A stretch of 11,993 nt of DNA from an uncultured bacterium (GTDB lineage: Bacteria > CALINM01): contig CALINM010000001.1 in assembly GCA_938045315.1 (NCBI GenBank), positions 1 to 11,993 of the forward strand, in the 5' to 3' direction. A program made the position numbers and the translations under genes. Positions within the stretch are counted from its first letter, which is position 1, and the number at the start of each line of letters is the position of its first letter. The notes beneath the pieces were generated by a model, which saw only the letters and a list, made by a program, of their open reading frames with translations, made no database searches and was not told the DNA's origin. Positions 6,817 through 11,993 of this stretch are shown here, in pieces.

Positions 6817-8766
6817 ATGAAAAAGATTGGCTTATTTATATGTCATTGTGGGAGTAACATTGCAGGAACAATTGATATTCCAGAGGTAAAAAAGTTTTTT
6901 AGTGGTTATGATGATATAGAGATCTCAGATGATTACAAATATATGTGTTCTGAACCAGGGCAAAAAAAGCTAAGAGATGCAATAGTAGATAGACAGTTAG
7001 ATGGTGTTGTTGTTGCTTGTTGCTCACCAAGGATGCATGAGATTACGTTTAGAAATGCAGCGCAATCGGCAGGGCTTAACCCATATAAAGTTGAAATTGC
7101 AAATATTCGTGAACAATGTAGCTGGGTCCATCAAAAAGAAAAGGGTAAGGCAACTGAGAAAGCTATAGATATAATTAAAACTATGATTGAAAAGGTAAAA
7201 AGGGATGAACCCCTCAAGCCAATAGAATTTGAAATAACAAAAAGGGCATTGGTAATCGGTGGCGGGATTGCGGGTATAACAGCTGCCGTTGATATTGCAA
7301 ATGCTGGCTACGAAGTGATACTTGTTGAGAGAAGGCACTCAATAGGTGGGAAAATGCTCGAGCTTTCTGAAACATTTCCTACACTTGATTGTGCGCAATG
7401 TACGTTGACACCAAAAACTGTTGAAGCAGGAAGACATCCCAAAATTAAGCTAATGGTTTATTCCGAAGTGGAAGAAGTCAAGGGTTATATAGGTAATTTT
7501 GATATAAAAATAAGAAGGAAGGCGTCATTTGTGGACTGGAATAAATGTACTGGATGTGGGTTATGTCAGGAGAAGTGTCCAACAAAAACTGAATCTGAAT
7601 TTGATCATGGTCTTGGTGAAAGGAAGGCAATATATACGTTATCACCGCAAGCAGTACCTAATAAACCAATAATTGATAAAAACAGCTGCAGATTTTTTAG
7701 AGAGGGCAAATGCAGGGTATGCGAAAAGGTATGTCCCGTACAAGCAATCAATTATGAAATGAAAGATGAAATTGTAGAAGAAAAGGTAGGTGCAATAGTG
7801 GTTGCTACGGGATATGAGATTCTTGAGACAGATAAAATTCCAGAATATGGATATGGTATATATAAAGATGTCATAGATGGTCTTCAATTCGAAAGGTTGA
7901 ATTCTGCATCAGGCCCTACAGCAGGTGAAATAAGAAGACCGTCAGATGGAAAGATACCTAAGGAGGTTGTTTTCATTAAATGTGTTGGTTCAAGAGATCC
8001 CGAGAAAGGTATACCCTACTGTTCAAGAATATGCTGTATGTATTTAGGTAAACATGCAAGGTTATATAAACATAAAGTACCTGATGGACAGGCATATCTT
8101 TTCTATATGGATATTCGTTCCTTTGGAAAGGGTTATGAAGAGTTTATACAACAGTCTATGGAAGAGGCAAATTTATTATACATACGTGGTAGAGTAGCGA
8201 GAATAATGCAAGAGGGTGACAAGTTAGTTGTTTGGGGTGTGGATACGTTATCAGGGAGGAAGGTTGAAATTAAAGCGGATATGGTAGTTTTAGGTACAGC
8301 TGTTTTGCCCTCAAAGGGTGCGGCTGAGCTAGGAAAGATTTTAAGAGCCGCAACTGATGAATACGGATTTTTTAGCGAAGCTCATATTAAATTAAAACCT
8401 GTAGAAAGCATGACAGGGGGTATTTACTTAGCTGGTTGTGCACAATCCCCAAAAGATATACCAGATACAGTAGCACAGGCAGGCGCAGCAGCGGCAAAAG
8501 TATTATCACTTTTTGGGCAGGAGAAAATGATACAGGAGCCACTTATTGCTTGTGTGGACTATGATCTTTGCAGTGGTTGTGGTGTTTGTGTAGTCGCATG
8601 TCCATTTGATGCCAGGATGTTAGATCAAGAAGAAAGAATTAGTATTGTGAACGAAGCATTGTGTCAGGGATGTGGTGCCTGTGTCTCTGCATGCCCCAAT
8701 AAGGCATGTCAGTTAAAAAATGCTTCGCCAAAAACATATATAGCAATGGTAGATAAATATTTATAG
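6817..8766 (+). CDS. hdrA: Heterodisulfide reductase subunit A, full-length iron-sulfur flavoprotein
   Basis: FAD-containing hub of Hdr complexes; in methanogens it is the bifurcating subunit linking ferredoxin with HdrC/HdrB. The 649-residue length and domain order match archaeal HdrA. The N-terminal domain (about 1-135) has CHCG (Cys9, Cys11), CSEPGQ (Cys44) and ACCS (Cys68-69). A thioredoxin-reductase-like FAD fold begins at GGGIAG (148-153) and carries DCAQC (Cys192, Cys195). The inserted ferredoxin has Cys244, 247, 250, 254 and Cys291, 299, 302, 306. The flavin fold resumes with Cys389, Cys402 and Cys406-407, which fit a further cluster. The C-terminal ferredoxin has Cys585, 588, 591, 595 and Cys616, 619, 622, 626. 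It sits 12 nt after hdrB1. The second inserted motif has an unusual C-x7-C first step. Everything needed for a multi-cluster bifurcating subunit is present, but activity is inferred. Confidence 0.95.
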   Translation: MKKIGLFICHCGSNIAGTIDIPEVKKFFSGYDDIEISDDYKYMCSEPGQKKLRDAIVDRQLDGVVVACCSPRMHEITFRNAAQSAGLNPYKVEIANIREQCSWVHQKEKGKATEKAIDIIKTMIEKVKRDEPLKPIEFEITKRALVIGGGIAGITAAVDIANAGYEVILVERRHSIGGKMLELSETFPTLDCAQCTLTPKTVEAGRHPKIKLMVYSEVEEVKGYIGNFDIKIRRKASFVDWNKCTGCGLCQEKCPTKTESEFDHGLGERKAIYTLSPQAVPNKPIIDKNSCRFFREGKCRVCEKVCPVQAINYEMKDEIVEEKVGAIVVATGYEILETDKIPEYGYGIYKDVIDGLQFERLNSASGPTAGEIRRPSDGKIPKEVVFIKCVGSRDPEKGIPYCSRICCMYLGKHARLYKHKVPDGQAYLFYMDIRSFGKGYEEFIQQSMEEANLLYIRGRVARIMQEGDKLVVWGVDTLSGRKVEIKADMVVLGTAVLPSKGAAELGKILRAATDEYGFFSEAHIKLKPVESMTGGIYLAGCAQSPKDIPDTVAQAGAAAAKVLSLFGQEKMIQEPLIACVDYDLCSGCGVCVVACPFDARMLDQEERISIVNEALCQGCGACVSACPNKACQLKNASPKTYIAMVDKYL

Positions 8767-8775
8767 GGTGTTTTA

Positions 8776-9285
8776 ATGAGAGTGTTAGAAATTAATGATC
8801 TTACTAATCAAAATATACTGCTTTGCTATCAATGTCAAAAATGTACTGCCACATGTCCCGTTTCTAATTATATGGATATAAAACCCGATGTGGTAGTTAG
8901 AATGGCTATAAATGGGAAGATAAATGAGTTGATGAGATGTAAAACAATTTGGCTTTGTACGGGTTGTGAAACTTGCGGCAGTAGATGCCCCAATCTTATT
9001 AGCGTAGGTAAAATTAATGAGTATTTAAGACAGCTTGCCTTCGAAAATAATATTGAGCCAGCAATTAAGCCTGCATTAGAAATTCATAGGGCATTTTTAA
9101 ATAGTATTGAACGATTTGGAATTGTTCATGAAGCAAGTATGCTTGCAGAATTTAAAATAAGAACAAAAGATTTTTTCAGTGACTTAAAATTGGGAATTAA
9201 AATGTTTTTGAAAGGTAAAATCCCCTTAAAGCCTCATACCATAAAGGGGATTAGAGAAATTAAAAGGATGTTTGAAGAAAAATGA
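8776..9285 (+). CDS. hdrC: Heterodisulfide reductase subunit C-like ferredoxin (second copy)
   Basis: Paralogue of the 5458 gene, with two [4Fe-4S] motifs: CYQCQKCTATCP (Cys17, 20, 23, 27) and CTGCETCGSRCP (Cys61, 64, 67, 71). The 169-residue length includes a C-terminal tail (about 95-169) with the pattern KMFLKGKIPLKPHTIKGI, common in HdrC proteins and absent from the first copy. The two copies share the IWLCT...CG.RCP block but are clearly diverged, so this is not a recent duplication. It begins 9 nt after hdrA1 behind only a weak AGGGTG, and its stop overlaps the hdrB2 start by four bases (ATGA). It is expected to pair with hdrB2; which HdrA it serves is open, because one lies on each side of this pair. 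Confidence 0.92.
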   Translation: MRVLEINDLTNQNILLCYQCQKCTATCPVSNYMDIKPDVVVRMAINGKINELMRCKTIWLCTGCETCGSRCPNLISVGKINEYLRQLAFENNIEPAIKPALEIHRAFLNSIERFGIVHEASMLAEFKIRTKDFFSDLKLGIKMFLKGKIPLKPHTIKGIREIKRMFEEK

Positions 9286-10115
9286 AAAGAATTATTTATT
9301 ATCCAGGATGTACACTCCATTCTACTGCCTATGAATATGGTAATTCAACAGAGGCGGTGTTAAAACATTTAGGTATAGAGTTTGAAGAAATACCTGATTG
9401 GAACTGCTGTGGTGCTGCATCAGCTAAAAGTTTAAACCATAGACTATCCATACTCCTACCAGCAAGAAACTTAAGAAATGCTGCAGATCTTGCTGGTGAT
9501 GTTTATGTTCCCTGTGCTGGTTGTTATAACAACCTTATGAAGGCTAAGAAGGCTATGGAGAATGAAGAAGGTAGGGAAGAGATAGAAAAAAAATTAGGTA
9601 AGTTTCACAGAATACCTGAAGTTTATCCTTTAATGAATCTTTTCATTGATGATAAGGTTTTGAAAAAACTGTCTGAAAACAAATTAAACACAGATGTGAA
9701 AATTGCATGTTATTATGGATGTGCATTTTTAAGGCCTGAAGAAATACTGCAAAATGAAAATCCCGAATTACCAAAATCAATTGATACAATCTTAAATACC
9801 TTAGGTGTACATACAGTAGAATGGCCACTTAAAAGTTTTTGTTGTGGTGGTGATTTAAGTCTTGCAAGTAGTGATATTGTCTCTGTGCTTGTAGAAAAGA
9901 TATTGATTTATGCTATTGAGGCAGGGGCAAGTGCCATTGTAACTGCCTGTCCTTTATGTCAAGCAAATTTAGAGATGCGGCAGAAAACCAAGATGCCCGT
10001 ATTTTATTTTACTGAAATAATTGGAATAGCTCTTGGCATTGATGAAAATAAATGGTGGAAAAAGCACCTGGTTGATCCTGGTAATGTTGTTTCTAAATTG
10101 AAAGGGGGAAGGTAA
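9282..10115 (+). CDS. hdrB: Heterodisulfide reductase subunit B-like, two CCG domains (second copy)
   Basis: Second HdrB with both non-cubane cluster motifs intact: Cys10, Cys42-43, Cys78, Cys81 and Cys147, Cys187-188, Cys223, Cys226, in the spacing C-x31-CC-x34-C-x2-C and C-x39-CC-x34-C-x2-C. The CYYGC lead-in to the second motif is the canonical form. The 277-residue length is slightly shorter than copy one, mainly because the linker between the two CCG domains is shorter. There are no membrane segments or signal peptide. The start overlaps hdrC2 (ATGA) and the stop overlaps the next gene (TAATG), so hdrC2, hdrB2 and the tandem flavoprotein are probably made in fixed proportion. The substrate is unknown. 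Divergence from hdrB1 around the motifs suggests the two pairs act on different partners rather than being interchangeable. Confidence 0.92.
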   Translation: MKRIIYYPGCTLHSTAYEYGNSTEAVLKHLGIEFEEIPDWNCCGAASAKSLNHRLSILLPARNLRNAADLAGDVYVPCAGCYNNLMKAKKAMENEEGREEIEKKLGKFHRIPEVYPLMNLFIDDKVLKKLSENKLNTDVKIACYYGCAFLRPEEILQNENPELPKSIDTILNTLGVHTVEWPLKSFCCGGDLSLASSDIVSVLVEKILIYAIEAGASAIVTACPLCQANLEMRQKTKMPVFYFTEIIGIALGIDENKWWKKHLVDPGNVVSKLKGGR

Positions 10116-11993
10116 TGATTAAACCAGTAGTAGTAGTTGGTTCTGGTTTTTCTGGTCTTTCAAGTGCATTTCATATTGCTGAGGCTGGTTTGCCCGTTAT
10201 AATCTTAGAAAAGAAAGATAAAATTGGTGGATACTTCCCTCGTTTAAAAAGGCAGTTTCCCACAAATACCTGTGGTGTGTGTTTTATGCATCCCCACTAT
10301 CCTGCTTATTGCCCTTACATAGAAGCGGAAAGACATGAAAATATAAATATTTTTACAAATGTTAGCATCGAAAATATTATAAATAAAGATGAAAGTGTAG
10401 TGGTTGAATATACTTCCCATGGTAAAGCACATAATATTGAGGCTCAGGCTGTAATAATTGCAACTGGCTATGAACCTTTTGATATATCTAACAAACCTGA
10501 ATTAGGAGGTGGTTTATATTCGAATGTTTTTCCGGCTCTAATTTTTGAAGATTATTTATACGATAACATAACAGAAAATAAATCTTTACCTTATAAGAAA
10601 ATTGCTTATATACAATGTGTGGGGTCAAGAGATTTAAAAATAAAGCAACCCTACTGTTCATCTTTCTGTTGTATGTATGCTTTAAAACAGGCAATGTTTA
10701 TAAAAGAATTTAACCCTGAAGTTGAAATAACGATTTTTTATATGGATATAAGAGCTTTTGGTAAAGAATATGAAAGATATTATATGGATGCTAAAAGAAA
10801 GGGTATAAATTTTGTTAGAAGTGCTGTGGCATCTGTTAAAAAAAGACCCTCTACAGGTAAGCTTGAAATTTTGTACACAAAAGATGGAGATGCAAGGGAA
10901 GAAAGTTTTGATGCAGTGGTACTCTCACAAGGTGCTACCATAGGAAGAGATATAGTTGAACTGTTGAAAAAATTGGATATTCAGATAGATTTTTATGAGT
11001 CAGTTCCTTTTAAAGATAGAGAAATTCGAAAAAATATTTATATAACAGGTTCTATTTTTGATCCCATGGATATACCTGATGCTGTAATTGATGGAATTTC
11101 TGTGGCAGCAAGAATAATATCTAAAAATATTATTACTCCAAAGCTACACAATGTATTAAAAGTAAAAAAACAAAAGATCAGCAAAATAGGTGTATTTTTA
11201 TTCCAGTGTGATGATAGTGTTGATGAAATTGTAAGGGCTATTTTCCCAGAAACAATAAAAGTTAAAGATGAAGAGGAACTAAGTTTTGCAATTTCTCAAA
11301 ATAATATAGAAGGTGCAGTTGTTATTTCGAATGATATTAGATTAACAGAGGCTAAAGTGGAAAATAAAAACTACTGTGGACTGCATTTAGATTCTTTAAT
11401 TTTTATTCCCGCTTATAATAATGCTCTTCAAAAAGAAATAGAGGCATCTATTTTAAGATTAAAACAGGTGAAAAGAAGTAGTTATATGCCAAAAAACTTA
11501 AATGGTAAAGTTTGTGTTATTGGTGGTGGACTTGCAGGACTTGTAGTATCTAACTTTCTGGCGAAGATAGGCTTTAATGTGGTTATTGTTGAAAAAGATC
11601 AAATACTTGGAGGTAGATTGCGTGAAATTCCATCAAGGACTGATCTAATTAAACGCTATATAAATGATGCTGAAAATAATCCAGGTATCGAGATATTTCT
11701 GAATACGGAGGTTAAAAGTGTATCAGGAAGATTTGGTGATTTTGTGTTGCAACTTGAATCTAAAGAGGAAACAAGAAAAATAAAAGTTGATGCTATCGTG
11801 ATAACAACAGGTGGTAAACCAAGAAAAAATATTTTAAGTTATGAAGATGGGAAGAGGGTTTTTACAAATTTTGATTTTGAGAAAAGGGGTGATGAAATTT
11901 TAAAAAGCAATAAAGTTGTATTTATTCAGTGTGCTGGTTCAAGGACGGAGGATAACCCGGTATGTTATAAAGTATGTTGTAAAAAAGCTGTTA
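10115..11993 (+). CDS. Tandem HdrA-related iron-sulfur flavoprotein (partial, runs off window end)
   Basis: The frame stays open for 626 codons to the window end. Two flavin modules follow each other. Module 1 starts at once with the FAD motif GSGFSG (residues 9-14), has TCGVC (Cys53, Cys56) where HdrA1 has DCAQC, and Cys168, Cys181 and Cys185-186 matching Cys389-407 of HdrA1. It lacks the HdrA N-terminal domain and both ferredoxin domains. Residues about 355-460 resemble an HdrA N-terminal domain (IGVFLFQCDD against IGLFICHCGS) with most cysteines lost. Module 2 starts at GGGLAG (470-475) and keeps Cys606, Cys617 and Cys621-622, but has no CxxC after GGR. The start is ATG with AGGGGG 6 nt upstream, overlapping hdrB2 by one base. 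Tandem or split HdrA-like flavoproteins such as QmoA/QmoB are known relatives. I infer a two-flavin partner of HdrC2/HdrB2. The C-terminus is not visible and may carry ferredoxin or MvhD-like domains. Confidence 0.88.
   Translation, partial: MIKPVVVVGSGFSGLSSAFHIAEAGLPVIILEKKDKIGGYFPRLKRQFPTNTCGVCFMHPHYPAYCPYIEAERHENINIFTNVSIENIINKDESVVVEYTSHGKAHNIEAQAVIIATGYEPFDISNKPELGGGLYSNVFPALIFEDYLYDNITENKSLPYKKIAYIQCVGSRDLKIKQPYCSSFCCMYALKQAMFIKEFNPEVEITIFYMDIRAFGKEYERYYMDAKRKGINFVRSAVASVKKRPSTGKLEILYTKDGDAREESFDAVVLSQGATIGRDIVELLKKLDIQIDFYESVPFKDREIRKNIYITGSIFDPMDIPDAVIDGISVAARIISKNIITPKLHNVLKVKKQKISKIGVFLFQCDDSVDEIVRAIFPETIKVKDEEELSFAISQNNIEGAVVISNDIRLTEAKVENKNYCGLHLDSLIFIPAYNNALQKEIEASILRLKQVKRSSYMPKNLNGKVCVIGGGLAGLVVSNFLAKIGFNVVIVEKDQILGGRLREIPSRTDLIKRYINDAENNPGIEIFLNTEVKSVSGRFGDFVLQLESKEETRKIKVDAIVITTGGKPRKNILSYEDGKRVFTNFDFEKRGDEILKSNKVVFIQCAGSRTEDNPVCYKVCCKKAV

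Noticed and set aside
7024-7338. 104-codon open frame on the - strand, rich in Phe and Tyr
   Set aside because: It is antisense to hdrA1. The aromatic-rich composition is what the complement of A-rich coding DNA gives.
10244-10694. Two short - strand open frames (10244-10432 and 10488-10694)
   Set aside because: They are shadows of the long + strand tandem flavoprotein, which carries clear FAD motifs and cysteine signatures throughout and stays open to the window end.
10115-11993. Possible frameshift or gene break joining two separate HdrA genes
   Set aside because: I translated the frame codon by codon and found no stop from 10115 to 11993, and the linker reads as plausible protein. It is one continuous chain as given.

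Overview
The window is an AT-rich stretch, about one third G+C by eye, with twelve genes on the + strand packed almost without gaps. Five of the eleven junctions overlap by 1 or 4 nt, and the largest gap is 48 nt in front of hdrB1 (5872-5919). I see no RNA gene, mobile element, CRISPR array or terminator, and no non-coding stretch longer than about 90 bases. The gene content, low G+C and a Bacillus/menaquinone-type succinate dehydrogenase suggest a respiring anaerobic bacterium. My best guess is the Deferribacteres group (relatives of Calditerrivibrio, Deferribacter or Flexistipes). That guess rests on remembered gene order and composition, not on a search.

Layout. Positions 1-88 hold a sigma70-like promoter and a strong ribosome binding site. 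Positions 89-2423 encode malate dehydrogenase and the two subunits of a class I iron-sulfur fumarase. Positions 2420-5439 encode a three-subunit succinate dehydrogenase/fumarate reductase in the order C (di-haem membrane anchor), A (flavoprotein), B (iron-sulfur). Positions 5458-11993 hold heterodisulfide-reductase (Hdr)-like genes: hdrC1-hdrB1-hdrA1, then hdrC2-hdrB2, then a long HdrA-related flavoprotein that runs off the window end. This last protein contains two flavin modules in tandem.

How the genes may work together. Mdh, fumarase and Sdh/Frd catalyse three consecutive C4 steps, oxaloacetate-malate-fumarate-succinate, and can run oxidatively or reductively. The Hdr part encodes a complete set of soluble electron-transfer parts: a full HdrA with FAD and multiple [4Fe-4S] sites, two different HdrC/HdrB pairs with intact cysteine sets for non-cubane clusters, and a second, rebuilt HdrA. 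Co-transcription suggests that a flavin-based bifurcating or confurcating Hdr complex is linked to the malate/fumarate/succinate segment or to the quinone pool. The sequence shows the linkage and the intact cofactor motifs. The electron donor and acceptor, and any physical contact with Sdh, are inference. The input module (MvhD, a hydrogenase, formate dehydrogenase or NADH-dehydrogenase-like subunit) is not in this window and could lie downstream.
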